42,775 nt of DNA from an uncultured beta proteobacterium (GTDB taxonomy: Bacteria; Pseudomonadota; Gammaproteobacteria; Burkholderiales; Burkholderiaceae_C). Numbering within the stretch: the stretch's first letter is position 1; the number at the start of each line of letters is the position of its first letter. The position numbers were made by a program, and so were the translations under genes. Under the pieces are notes generated by a model. The model searched no databases, was not told where the DNA came from, and was given only the letters and a program-made list of their open reading frames with translations. Shown one piece after another: positions 1 through 7,739 of the stretch. The stretch covers positions 1-42,775 of the forward strand of contig CAIQYP010000336.1 of assembly GCA_903876045.1 (NCBI GenBank), read 5' to 3'.

Positions 1-36
1 GCAGCCGAGTCTTTAGCAAATACACAGGAGAAACGC

Positions 37-513
37 ATGCAAAAGCTATTGCATATCAACGCAGACAAGTGCACCGGATGTCTGCAGTGCGAAATGGCCT
101 GTTCTTACGAGAACTACGGCACATTCGCTACTGCCAAATCCCGTATCAAGGTTTTCAATTTCCATGAAACCGGCAAGAAGGTTCCCTACACCTGCACACA
201 GTGCGATGAGGCCTGGTGCCTGCATGCCTGCCCGGTGGAAGCCATCACGGTCGACAAGGCCACCGGCGCCAAGGTGGTGAACGAAGCCACTTGTGTTGGC
301 TGCAAGGTTTGCACCATTGCCTGCCCCTTCGGCACCATCAACTATGTGGAAGAAACCGGCAAGGTTCAGAAGTGCGACCTTTGCGGCGGCGATCCGGCTT
401 GCGCTGATGCCTGCCCCACTTCCGCCATTACCTTTATCGACGCCAACTGGACCGGCCTGGGCAAGATGGAGCAATGGGCCAACAAGCTCGGCAACCAGCC
501 TTCAGCTACTTAA
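37..513 (+). CDS. aorA: Four-cluster ferredoxin subunit of aldehyde oxidoreductase (AorA-like)
   Basis: A 158-residue polyferredoxin with sixteen cysteines in four groups: CTGCLQCEMAC near residues 12-22, a CxxC...CxxxCP block near 53-65, CVGCKVCTIACP near 87-97, and CDLC...CADACP near 114-127. This is the count needed for four [4Fe-4S] clusters. It should carry electrons between the tungsten subunit encoded 12 bp downstream and the FAD/NAD subunit further on. No signal peptide is seen, so it is cytoplasmic. The start is supported by an AGGAG Shine-Dalgarno at 26-30. Known: in Aromatoleum-type AORs an equivalent small Fe-S subunit (AorA) partners AorB and AorC. The symbol is given by analogy with that system, from context and cysteine pattern. 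Confidence 0.85.
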   Translation: MQKLLHINADKCTGCLQCEMACSYENYGTFATAKSRIKVFNFHETGKKVPYTCTQCDEAWCLHACPVEAITVDKATGAKVVNEATCVGCKVCTIACPFGTINYVEETGKVQKCDLCGGDPACADACPTSAITFIDANWTGLGKMEQWANKLGNQPSAT

Positions 514-525
514 GGAGTACCAAAC

Positions 526-2373
526 ATGTCTTGGGCAGGAAAAATTCTTCGCGTTGATTTGACCGCAGGTACCGTCAAGTCCGAACCCCTCAATATGGAA
601 TGGGCCCGCGCCTACATCGGCTCGCGCGGCCTGGGCACCAAATACCTCTGCGAAGAGGTGGATGCCACCGTTGACCCCCTATCACCCGCCAACAAAATCA
701 TCTGGGCTACCGGCCCTTTGACTGGCACCATGGCCTCCACCGGTGGCCGTTACACCGTCATCACCAAGAGCCCGTTGACCGGCGCCATTGCCTGCTCCAA
801 TTCGGGCGGCTACTGGGGCGCCGAGTTCAAGATGGCTGGCTGGGATATGGTGATTTTTGAAGGCGCAAGCGCCAAGCCCGTTTACCTGTATGTAAACGAC
901 GACGTGGCCGAGTTGCGCGATGCGTCCCACCTCTGGGGCAAGAGCGTTTGGGAAACTGAAGGCATGCTCAAGAAGAGCCTGCAAGATCCGCAGACCCGCG
1001 TGTCGAGCATCGGCAAGGCTGGCGAAAATGGCGTGCTGTTTGCCGCTGTGGTGAACGACTTGCACCGTGCGGCTGGCCGCTCGGGTGTGGGCACCGTCAT
1101 GGGTAGCAAAAACCTGAAAGCCATTGCAGTGCGCGGCACCAAGGGCGTGGGCAACATCAAGAACCCCGCAGCCTTCATGGCGGCCGTCAAGGACAAGAAA
1201 AAAATCCTGGCAGAGAACGGCGTTACCGGTCAGGGCCTGCCCGCCTACGGTACCCAGGTGCTGATGAACGTGATCAATGAAGTGGGCGCGCTGCCCACCC
1301 GTAACCACCGCGACAGCCAGTTTGAAGGTGCCAAGGACATTTCTGCCGAAGCCATGGCGACACCACGCGCTACCGACGGCAAGAAGCACCTGGTGACCAA
1401 TCAGGCCTGCTTTGGTTGCACCATCGCTTGCGGACGCATCAGCAAGATGGATCAGGGCCACTTCACCGTGGCCACCAAGCCGCAATACTGGGGCGCCAAC
1501 GGCGGTCTGGAATACGAAGCGGCCTGGGCACTGGGTGCTGCCAATGGCGTGAAGGATCTGGAAGCGCTGCAATACGCCAACCTGATCTGCAACGAAGAAG
1601 GCATTGACCCCATCAGCTTCGGCGCCACCATTGGTGCCGTGATGGAACTGTATGAAATGGGCGTGCTGACCAAGGAACAGATTGGCATCGATGCCAAGTT
1701 CGGTTCGGCCGAGGCACTGGCTTTCCTGGTGGATGAAACCGTGAACGGCCGTGGCTTCGGCAAGGAAATCGGCCAGGGCTCCAAGCGCCTGACCGCCAAG
1801 TATGGCCACCCGGATCTGTCGATGAGCAGCAAGGGCCAGGAATTCCCGGCCTACGATGGTCGCGCTATTCAAGGTATCGGTTTGGCTTACGCCACATCCA
1901 ACCGTGGTGGCTGCCATTTGCGCGGCTACACCATCGCCTCTGAAGTGCTGGGCATTCCGGTCAAGACCGATCCGCTGGAGCATGAAGGCAAGCCCGAGCT
2001 GGTCAAGGCATTCCAGGACGCGACGGCTGCATTCGACTCCTCGGGTCTGTGCATCTTCACGACCTTTGCCTGGGGTCTGGCCGATCTGGCGCCGCAGTTG
2101 CAAGGTGCCTGCGGTGACGAGTTCGACACCGAAGCCCTGGCACACATCGGCGAGCGCATCTGGAACATGGAACGCGAGTTCAACAACCGTGCCGGATTCA
2201 CTGCCAAGGACGACAGCCTGCCCAAGCGCCTGTTGACCGAAGCTGTGAACAGCGGCCCGGCCAAGGGCAAGGTCAATATGCTGGCCGAAATGCTGCCCAA
2301 GTACTATGCTGCTCGCGGCTGGGATGCTGAAGGTCGCCCGACTGCCGAAACGCACGCACGTCTCGGACTGTAA
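526..2373 (+). CDS. aorB: Tungsten-dependent aldehyde:ferredoxin oxidoreductase, catalytic subunit
   Basis: A 615-residue member of the AOR family, which oxidises aldehydes to acids with a tungsten bis-pterin cofactor and one [4Fe-4S] cluster. The N-terminus has the family's GKILRVDLT strand and a YIGSRGLG loop. The cluster ligands are visible as NQACFGCTIAC (CxxCxxxC, residues about 295-302) plus a fourth cysteine in SSGLCIFTTF near residue 509. The length is normal for the family, and there is no signal peptide. It follows aorA by 12 bp with an AAGGAG Shine-Dalgarno. The presence of tupBCA tungstate-uptake genes in the same window supports tungsten rather than molybdenum. The substrate cannot be read from the sequence; a broad aldehyde-detoxifying or aromatic-aldehyde role is inferred. 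Confidence 0.93.
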   Translation: MSWAGKILRVDLTAGTVKSEPLNMEWARAYIGSRGLGTKYLCEEVDATVDPLSPANKIIWATGPLTGTMASTGGRYTVITKSPLTGAIACSNSGGYWGAEFKMAGWDMVIFEGASAKPVYLYVNDDVAELRDASHLWGKSVWETEGMLKKSLQDPQTRVSSIGKAGENGVLFAAVVNDLHRAAGRSGVGTVMGSKNLKAIAVRGTKGVGNIKNPAAFMAAVKDKKKILAENGVTGQGLPAYGTQVLMNVINEVGALPTRNHRDSQFEGAKDISAEAMATPRATDGKKHLVTNQACFGCTIACGRISKMDQGHFTVATKPQYWGANGGLEYEAAWALGAANGVKDLEALQYANLICNEEGIDPISFGATIGAVMELYEMGVLTKEQIGIDAKFGSAEALAFLVDETVNGRGFGKEIGQGSKRLTAKYGHPDLSMSSKGQEFPAYDGRAIQGIGLAYATSNRGGCHLRGYTIASEVLGIPVKTDPLEHEGKPELVKAFQDATAAFDSSGLCIFTTFAWGLADLAPQLQGACGDEFDTEALAHIGERIWNMEREFNNRAGFTAKDDSLPKRLLTEAVNSGPAKGKVNMLAEMLPKYYAARGWDAEGRPTAETHARLGL

Positions 2374-2417
2374 GCACAGGGGCTGCCCTTAAAAGCGGCC
2401 GCATGTATCGGTCTATG

Positions 2418-2452
2418 GAAGGCGGTCATTGATGGGCCGCCTTTCTTTTTTT
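2418..2452 (+). terminator. Intrinsic-terminator-like hairpin between aorB and aorC
   Basis: Seven perfectly paired bases (AAGGCGG at 2419-2425 with CCGCCTT at 2437-2443) enclose an 11-nt loop and run into a T-rich tract (2442-2452). It sits inside what is otherwise one operon, 15 bp before the aorC start, so it probably acts as a partial terminator that sets a higher level of aorAB than of aorC and downstream genes. The long loop suggests moderate strength. Confidence 0.6.
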
Positions 2453-2466
2453 CTGGAGTACACAAC

Positions 2467-3819
2467 ATGACCCACCACCTGATTCTTGGCGCCGGCCCGG
2501 CCGGCGTGATTGCTGCGGAAACCATTCGCAAAATGGCTCCGCAGGACCGTATCACCATTGTGGGTGACGAGCCCGAGCCGTCTTACTCGCGCATGGCGAT
2601 TCCGTATCTGCTGATCGGCAATGTGGATGAGCGCGGTACCTATTTGCGCAAGAGCCCCACACATTTTTCTGATCTGAATATTCAGTTGGTGCAGGCCAAG
2701 GTCACTGCAGTCAATGCGGCGGCCAAAACCGTGTCACTGGACGATGGCCAAAACCTGACGTTTGACACCTTGCTGATCGCCACCGGCTCGCACCCGATTC
2801 GCCCGCCCATTCCAGGCATCGATTCCGAAGGTGTGCACACCTGCTGGACGCTGGAAGACGCACGCAAAATTGCGGCCCTGGCCACCAAGGGCGCTCGCGT
2901 GCTGCAACTGGGTGCCGGTTTTATCGGTTGCATCATCATGGAATCGCTAGCCGCCCGCGGTGTGCAATTGAGCGTAGTGGAAATGGGCGACCGCATGGTG
3001 CCGCGCATGATGGGTCCGACCGCTGGCGGCATGATCCGCGACTGGTGCGAGGCCAAAGGTGTGCAAGTATTTACGGGCACCAAGGTCGAGTCGATTTCAC
3101 GCCCGGAGCCGGGCATTGGGGGCCGCATACTGGGCGCGTTGGGCGTCTCAGGAAAAGCCGACAAACCGCTGCATGTAAAACTCTCCAACGGTAAAACGGT
3201 AGAGGCTGATTTGGTCATCAGCGCGGCCGGTGTGCGCCCCGCGATTGGCTACCTGGAGAAATCTGGTGTGACTTGCTTGCTGGGCGTGCTGACCGATGAG
3301 CATCTGCAAACCAACGTGCCCGGCATTTATGCTGCGGGCGATTGCGCCGAAGCCTTGGACAAGGTCAGTGGCAAGATGATCGTCAGTGCCATTCAGCCCA
3401 ATGCCGCTGAACAGGCGCGCATTGCCGGCGCCAATATGGTCAGTCATGCACGCGGCCAGGTTGCGCGCGCTGAGCTCAAGGGCGTCACGCAAATCAATGT
3501 GCTCGACACCCTGGGCCTCATCTCCACCAGCTTTGGTGACTGGCAGGGCGCCCCTGGTGGCGACCATGTGGAACTGACCGACACAGCAAATGGCCGCCAC
3601 CTCAGTCTGCAATTCAAGGGTGATGTGCTGGTGGGTTGCAACTCGGTAGGCTGGACCGAGCATGTGGGCGTGATGCGTGGCCTGGTTGAAGGCCAAGTCA
3701 AACTTGGTGCCTGGAAGGAAGTGCTCATGAAGGACCCAACCCAACTGGTTGAGGCTTACCTGGGAGCGGCGCAAGGGCAACAGGAATGGTCGGGCGCCAA
3801 TGATGCGCGCCGGCGTTAG
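2467..3819 (+). CDS. aorC: FAD/NAD-dependent oxidoreductase subunit (AorC-like)
   Basis: A 450-residue two-dinucleotide-binding flavoprotein. An FAD-binding LGAGPAGVIAAE motif is at the extreme N-terminus (residues 6-17). A second Rossmann glycine motif, LGAGFIGCII, near residue 155 is for NAD(P). The family's AAGDCAEA motif near residues 290-300 contacts the flavin. It should pass electrons between AorA and NAD+, letting the AOR work with NAD. Known: Aromatoleum AOR has an FAD subunit of this type (AorC). A GGAG Shine-Dalgarno lies before the start (CTGGAGTACACAACATG). A hairpin terminator separates it from aorB, and the MoaD-like gene follows after 10 bp. Confidence 0.83.
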   Translation: MTHHLILGAGPAGVIAAETIRKMAPQDRITIVGDEPEPSYSRMAIPYLLIGNVDERGTYLRKSPTHFSDLNIQLVQAKVTAVNAAAKTVSLDDGQNLTFDTLLIATGSHPIRPPIPGIDSEGVHTCWTLEDARKIAALATKGARVLQLGAGFIGCIIMESLAARGVQLSVVEMGDRMVPRMMGPTAGGMIRDWCEAKGVQVFTGTKVESISRPEPGIGGRILGALGVSGKADKPLHVKLSNGKTVEADLVISAAGVRPAIGYLEKSGVTCLLGVLTDEHLQTNVPGIYAAGDCAEALDKVSGKMIVSAIQPNAAEQARIAGANMVSHARGQVARAELKGVTQINVLDTLGLISTSFGDWQGAPGGDHVELTDTANGRHLSLQFKGDVLVGCNSVGWTEHVGVMRGLVEGQVKLGAWKEVLMKDPTQLVEAYLGAAQGQQEWSGANDARRR

Positions 3820-3829
3820 CATTCAGCAG

Positions 3830-4084
3830 ATGAATATCACCTTCAAGCTATTCGCGTCACTGACCGACTTTCTTCCGCAGCAGCATCGCACCGCCAACCA
3901 GGTCAGCCTGGAGGTGGTGCCGGGCGCCACCATTCTGCAGGTCATAGAACCTTTTGGCTTGCCTGAAAAGATGGTGCATCTGGTGCTGATCAACGGGCGT
4001 TATATCGCGCCTGAAGACCGTGCCACCCTGGCTTTGCAACCCGATGATGTGTTGGCGATCTGGCCACCCATCGCCGGTGGCTAG
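3830..4084 (+). CDS. MoaD/ThiS-type sulfur carrier protein
   Basis: An 84-residue beta-grasp protein beginning MNITFKLFASL and ending in the diagnostic PPIAGG di-glycine, the residue pair that is adenylated and thiocarboxylated in MoaD-type sulfur carriers. It is probably dedicated to making or sulfurating the tungsten-pterin cofactor of the neighbouring AOR. Dedicated MoaD-like genes are common beside AOR genes. A start at 3749 would overlap aorC by 71 bp and add 27 residues without a family match. The internal ATG at 3830 fits the usual length of about 80 residues, although its Shine-Dalgarno is weak. It may be translated by coupling to aorC. Confidence 0.8.
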   Translation: MNITFKLFASLTDFLPQQHRTANQVSLEVVPGATILQVIEPFGLPEKMVHLVLINGRYIAPEDRATLALQPDDVLAIWPPIAGG

Positions 4085-4117
4085 CGTCATTACTAAATCA
4101 ACCGTGCACCTCTTTCA

Positions 4118-4417
4118 ATGCAATCTGTTTACGAAGAGCGCTTTGAGCGCGATATGGGCTGCACCGAGGCCGACTGGCTGCGCTGGTTACCCGACGCCAT
4201 AGGCGAACACCACTGGAAGCGTCAGGAGTGCACAGTCGGTGTGCGCATTGGCGATGGAGCGTTGGGCTTGAAGTGGCAGGTGGCTGAACCGCGCATCATT
4301 GCGCAGGTGCAGATGCCCCGCCTTACGGTGAATTTTCGATTCGCTGGCGTGGACGAGGCCGCGCGTTATGACTTTATGAAGCGATTCGATTTGTATATGC
4401 AGCGTGGCGGAGGCTAG
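4118..4417 (+). CDS. Small conserved-looking protein at the end of the AOR operon, function unknown
   Basis: A 99-residue soluble protein that I do not recognise. It has no signal peptide, membrane segment or cysteine motif (two isolated Cys). It is rich in aromatic and charged residues (WLRWLP, HHWKRQE, DEAARYDFMKRFDLYMQ). It lies 33 bp after the MoaD-like gene on the same strand, so it is probably the last gene of the AOR operon and may have a maturation or accessory role by association. Its stop codon overlaps the stop of the convergent PilZ gene by 4 bp. No function is claimed. Confidence 0.6.
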   Translation: MQSVYEERFERDMGCTEADWLRWLPDAIGEHHWKRQECTVGVRIGDGALGLKWQVAEPRIIAQVQMPRLTVNFRFAGVDEAARYDFMKRFDLYMQRGGG

Positions 4418-4758
4418 CGCTTGGGCAGCACGGCAAAGAGCATCATCGGGCTCATTAACTCCACACCCATCAGAAACTTGCCGGGATGCTCGGTTGCGCC
4501 TGGAGTGCGCAGATCAGTCAGACTGCACCAGGCGACACGGCCAAAAACTTCAAGTTTGACGTGGGGGTCGGAATACTCAATCGAGACCCGTTCGGAGGTT
4601 GCAACCTGTTGGTTTATCGAGAAACTAATACCCGAGTTGGATATGTCACGCAAGCTTTCTATTACTATCCGGTGACCCTGAACTACCAATGAAATTGAGC
4701 CTCGGGGAACCTCACCCAAAGGTATTCGTGGTAGTAACCGTTTTTCTTGAATATTCAT
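4414..4758 (-). CDS. PilZ-domain protein (c-di-GMP receptor)
   Basis: A 114-residue single-domain PilZ protein. Both c-di-GMP contact motifs are visible: RLLPR near residues 7-11 (RxxxR) and DISNSG near residues 37-42 (D/NxSxxG). It should bind cyclic di-GMP and alter a partner, commonly in motility, pili or secretion. Chosen start: the ATG at 4756-4758, whose product begins just before the RxxxR motif. A longer reading frame up to 4995 would add 79 unrelated residues and run into the divergent regulator gene. The upstream Shine-Dalgarno is weak. The gene is convergent with the AOR operon and divergent from the Crp-like gene. Confidence 0.8.
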   Translation of the reverse strand: MNIQEKRLLPRIPLGEVPRGSISLVVQGHRIVIESLRDISNSGISFSINQQVATSERVSIEYSDPHVKLEVFGRVAWCSLTDLRTPGATEHPGKFLMGVELMSPMMLFAVLPKR

Positions 4759-4916
4759 ACTGTTTTGTGCGTTGAGCGTTTGCAATGCCAGGTGCGTTTT
4801 TTGCGTTAAGCTAGTAGACGGAGGCGGGTACAAGGCATGAGAATACCCGCAGGATCGAGTGGATTGCCATTCATCTGGGAAAGAATTTTTAATATAAATC
4901 TGGAGGTATTGTAAAA
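4759..4916. promoter_or_regulatory. Divergent promoter region, PilZ gene / Crp-like gene
   Basis: 158 bp of relatively AT-rich DNA between two divergently transcribed genes, so it should hold promoters for both. A clear GGAGG ribosome-binding site at 4902-4906 precedes the GTG start of the Crp-like gene. The TTTTTAATATAAAT stretch at about 4886-4899 is too close to serve as a -10 with a normal leader. No confident promoter hexamer pair was assigned. Confidence 0.5.
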
Positions 4917-5594
4917 GTGGCAACACTCTCCACGCCAGAACTATTGCGACGGGTGCCGTTATTTGAGCACCTGTCGGATACCCAGGCCATTTCACTGATG
5001 GGAGCGCTGGAGAAGAGGCGCTTCAAACGTTCAGAGCCTCTGGTGATTGCCGGTGCAAAGTCGAATATGTTGTTCGTAATTTTGTCAGGCAAGGCCAGCG
5101 TGATTGTGACCAATCCCAGCGGGAAAGAACTGGTGCTGGCCACGCTGGGAGTAGGCGATTGCATTGGTGAAATGAGCCTGCTGGACAACCAGCCCCATTC
5201 AGCAAGCGTAGTGGCTGATAGTCAGATCGATGCCTTGGCCTTGAGCCGCGAAGGCTTTAACAGTTGCATCCTGAGCAACGCCCACATGGCCGTCTCGGTC
5301 ATGCGCGGCCTGGTGATGCGCCTGCGCAAGGCAAATCAAAAAATTGCTTCCCTGGCGCTTCTAAGCGTGTTCGGCCGCGTTGCGCGCTATTTGCTCGACA
5401 TGGTGGAGGACGATGAGGCCGACCGATTGATCGTGAAGAAGAAGATTTCCCACGCCGCGATCGCCCGTGAAGTGGGGGCCTCGCGCGAAATGGTCAGCAA
5501 GGCCCTGAAGGAATTTGAAGCCCAGGGCTTTATCCGCAAGCTCGACGATGGCACTTTGGAAATAACCGAGCGGCGAACCAAAGCCCGTCTATGA
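4917..5594 (+). CDS. Crp/Fnr-family transcriptional regulator
   Basis: A 225-residue regulator: cNMP-binding beta-barrel (about 10-125), long dimer helix, and C-terminal winged helix-turn-helix (HAAIAREVGASREMVSKALK near 179-198). The phosphate-binding cassette reads IGEMSLLDNQPHSAS. The arginine that contacts cAMP in Crp is histidine here, and there are no N-terminal cysteines for an Fnr-type iron-sulfur cluster, so the ligand is unknown. It starts at GTG 4917 with GGAGG ten bases upstream. Its stop overlaps the ATG of the lytic transglycosylase (ATGA), so the two are translationally coupled. Targets cannot be read from the sequence. Confidence 0.88.
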   Translation: MATLSTPELLRRVPLFEHLSDTQAISLMGALEKRRFKRSEPLVIAGAKSNMLFVILSGKASVIVTNPSGKELVLATLGVGDCIGEMSLLDNQPHSASVVADSQIDALALSREGFNSCILSNAHMAVSVMRGLVMRLRKANQKIASLALLSVFGRVARYLLDMVEDDEADRLIVKKKISHAAIAREVGASREMVSKALKEFEAQGFIRKLDDGTLEITERRTKARL

Positions 5595-6196
5595 AACCCG
5601 CATTGTTGGCCTGTTTACTGTGCGGCTTGTTCGCGCATCAGGCGAATGCGCAGGTTTATACCGGCATCAGCGCCGAGGGCTCGGTTGTGCTGTCCAGCAA
5701 TGAAGACGACACCGCGAATACTTTGCTGATTGAAGCCGAAAAAGTTGCCGTTGTCCCGCCCACGGTCTTGCCCGAAGAGCCCAAATTTCTTAGCGAAGTT
5801 CCCGCAGGTTTCCTGCCCTTCATTCAAGAGGCTAGCGCCACCTATCAAATTCCATCGGCATTAATACACGCGGTTATTCTGGTGGAGTCCAACTACAACC
5901 CGCGCGCCTACTCACCCAAGGGTGCTCAGGGCCTGATGCAATTGATGCCAGCAACCGCCAAGCGGTTTGGCAATAGCAACAGTTGGGACCCAAGGCAGAA
6001 CATACTTACCGGTAGCAAGTACTTACGTTGGTTGCTCGACTACTTTGGCGATGACCTGGAACTAACCATTGCCGCCTACAACGCGGGCGAGGGTGCTGTG
6101 ATGCAGGCCGGCCGCAAAATCCCTAAATTCTCGGAGACCGAAAGGTACGTGCCCCGGGTGATGTCCATCTACAACAAGAACAAGCGTCTGACCTGA
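5591..6196 (+). CDS. Secreted lytic transglycosylase (SLT domain)
   Basis: A 201-residue exported murein-cleaving enzyme. Residues 1-20 form a signal peptide ending ANA before QVYTG. The SLT fold spans about 78-195: the catalytic glutamate is in HAVILVESNYNP, followed by the conserved GAQGLMQLMPATA and AAYNAGEGAV motifs. It would cut peptidoglycan with formation of 1,6-anhydroMurNAc. Small enzymes of this type often open the wall for envelope-spanning machines, so a link to the neighbouring type II secretion system is possible but inferred. It is coupled to the Crp-like gene by a 4-bp overlap and is convergent with the secretion operon, 25 bp from its last gene. Confidence 0.88.
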   Translation: MKPALLACLLCGLFAHQANAQVYTGISAEGSVVLSSNEDDTANTLLIEAEKVAVVPPTVLPEEPKFLSEVPAGFLPFIQEASATYQIPSALIHAVILVESNYNPRAYSPKGAQGLMQLMPATAKRFGNSNSWDPRQNILTGSKYLRWLLDYFGDDLELTIAAYNAGEGAVMQAGRKIPKFSETERYVPRVMSIYNKNKRLT

Positions 6197-6221
6197 TTGC
6201 GGGAATTTCGCCAGGCTCGTC

Positions 6222-6884
6222 TTAACGCTTAAGCGGCGCAGGCTGTCCAAAACCTGGCGCTTGGCGGGGAAATCCTGGACCCGTTTGTGGCGCCGGTGTC
6301 CTTCCAGGTGTAGTGCCAGGGGACCCGCCAGGCGATGCTCCGGGGTTTGCGCCAGGTGCTCCACCGGGCCCCGTGTAACCCGCGCCTGCTGCTAGCAGTG
6401 GGTTGGCAGCCGGTAGGGGAGAGCGGAAGATCCAGTCCGCATAGTGCTCCTTGTCCACGAAATCCTTGTCGCGTAATGCGAAGCCATAGACCTTGAACGG
6501 TGTATCCGTGGACAGGCTGTATACGCCCACCAACTGGCCATTGTCCAGTCGCACCTCGCCCCATGCGGTATTGCCTGTCATCGGGTCTGCATAGAGCTTG
6601 CGCAGGTGGTGGGCCGGTTTGTCCGGGGCTCGCTCATCGTTGACCAGTTCGTCCAGCGTCATGGGAAAACGGCGGGCCGCAGGCGGTGACTGTATGTAGT
6701 AGCGGCTGATGGCCAGGCGGAACTGGTTGCCCACAAATAGCAGTTCCTCTTCCTTCTGGCGCTGGCGGGTCTGGGTCCAGACCTCGGATGTGGCACCTAG
6801 CCCGATGCCGATGATGGAGAGGCCAATCAGCAGGGCGATATAGATAAAGCCTTGCTCACGCCGGGCGCGCTCACCACTCCGCAT
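6222..6884 (-). CDS. Atypical pseudopilin with Gly/Pro-rich tail
   Basis: A 220-residue protein whose N-terminus (REQGFIYIALLIGLS) matches the prepilin cleavage and transmembrane pattern, but the usual Glu at mature position 5 is Ala. Known: only the tip pseudopilin GspK normally lacks that Glu. A globular region (about 40-150) is followed by about 65 residues rich in Gly, Pro and Ala, of a low-complexity type unusual for pseudopilins. It is the last gene of the secretion operon and overlaps the previous pseudopilin gene by 14 bp. The ATG at 6882-6884 was preferred to a GTG at 6915-6917, which would overlap by 47 bp. It may be a minor tip pseudopilin. Confidence 0.75.
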   Translation of the reverse strand: MRSGERARREQGFIYIALLIGLSIIGIGLGATSEVWTQTRQRQKEEELLFVGNQFRLAISRYYIQSPPAARRFPMTLDELVNDERAPDKPAHHLRKLYADPMTGNTAWGEVRLDNGQLVGVYSLSTDTPFKVYGFALRDKDFVDKEHYADWIFRSPLPAANPLLAAGAGYTGPGGAPGANPGASPGGSPGTTPGRTPAPQTGPGFPRQAPGFGQPAPLKR

Positions 6885-7254
6885 AGGGGACACCGTCCGA
6901 GCCTGCGCCTTCCGCACCGCTGGTGATGTTGTAGACGCCGCCCTCTTGCCCGTCCGCAGGAGGTACCAGGACCCATCTGTCGGAACTCTCGGCGATCGGG
7001 TCCCATGGCAGGGTGCGAAGGTAATGCTTTTCTACCAGCTCGCTCAGCTGCTGCGGGTACTTACCGGTGTCGGCATGAAACTTGTCCAGTGCATCACGCG
7101 TGCCAACCAGATTGGCTTTGAGCACCGTCTCTTTGCTCTTGTCGATTGATCGGAAGTAACGCGGAGCAGCCAACGTCAGCAACAGGCTGATGATGGTCAT
7201 AACCACAATCAGTTCAATCAGGGTGAAGCCCAGGTTTTTGCGCCGCATCACCAA
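6871..7254 (-). CDS. Minor pseudopilin, GspG/PulG-like
   Basis: A 127-residue type II secretion pseudopilin. It has a short basic leader MVMRRKNLG followed by FTLIELIVVMTIISLLL, so the prepilin peptidase should cut after Gly9, leaving Phe1 and Glu5. The C-terminal region keeps the GspG-like DTGKYPQQLSEL and DPIAES...W elements. It overlaps the preceding gene by 7 bp, within a chain of overlapping genes, so it is co-expressed and translationally coupled. It would assemble into the periplasmic pseudopilus. Confidence 0.88.
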   Translation of the reverse strand: MVMRRKNLGFTLIELIVVMTIISLLLTLAAPRYFRSIDKSKETVLKANLVGTRDALDKFHADTGKYPQQLSELVEKHYLRTLPWDPIAESSDRWVLVPPADGQEGGVYNITSGAEGAGSDGVPYAEW

Positions 7255-7739
7255 TCCTTGTAGGGGGAGCCATTGAGCCCGATGCCCGGCGAAAGCGAAT
7301 AGACATCAAAGACATCTGCACCGGGTTGCGGGGCCGTGGCCGGGCTGGCGTAGCTTCTCAGCCCCCAGATTGGAGCACCGCCTTCCAGCGCCTGGTTAAG
7401 CGGGTCGCGGGGGACTTTGCGAAGAAAGTAAAGCTTCTTGTCTTTGTTCGGGCTTTTGGCGTCGACCACACCCTCCACCAAAATATCCAGGGTAGGCGGA
7501 TAACCCGTGCCCTTGGTTTCTTCCACGATGCGCCCTTCGTCCACAGCCTGTTTGTAATTGTCCAGCGCCGTGCGGATCTGACGCAGCGCTTCACGCAGTT
7601 CACGCTCGTTGCTGCGGCGCTCGGCAAGTTCCAGCATCGGAAATGCAATGGTCGACATCAGTGCCACGATGGTCACCGTCACCAGCATTTCTATCAGCGT
7701 GAACCCGCGCGGGCGCACAGAGAAGCGCGCAGCAATCAT
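7248..7739 (-). CDS. Pseudopilin, GspG/PulG-like
   Basis: A 163-residue pseudopilin with leader MIAARFSVRPRG and a mature N-terminus FTLIEMLVTVTIVALMS (Phe1, Glu5 present). A long helix rich in Arg/Glu (ERRSNERELREALRQIRTAL) follows, then a globular tail with GYPPTLDILVEG and PRDPLN. Its ATG overlaps the stop of the secretin gene (ATGA, 7736-7739). Three pseudopilins in a row at this end plus GspG at the front give the system four in total. Confidence 0.88.
   Translation of the reverse strand: MIAARFSVRPRGFTLIEMLVTVTIVALMSTIAFPMLELAERRSNERELREALRQIRTALDNYKQAVDEGRIVEETKGTGYPPTLDILVEGVVDAKSPNKDKKLYFLRKVPRDPLNQALEGGAPIWGLRSYASPATAPQPGADVFDVYSLSPGIGLNGSPYKDW

Noticed and set aside
682-2355. Open frame of 557 codons antisense to aorB
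   Set aside because: Opposite a typical AOR catalytic subunit with all cluster cysteines; no features of its own.
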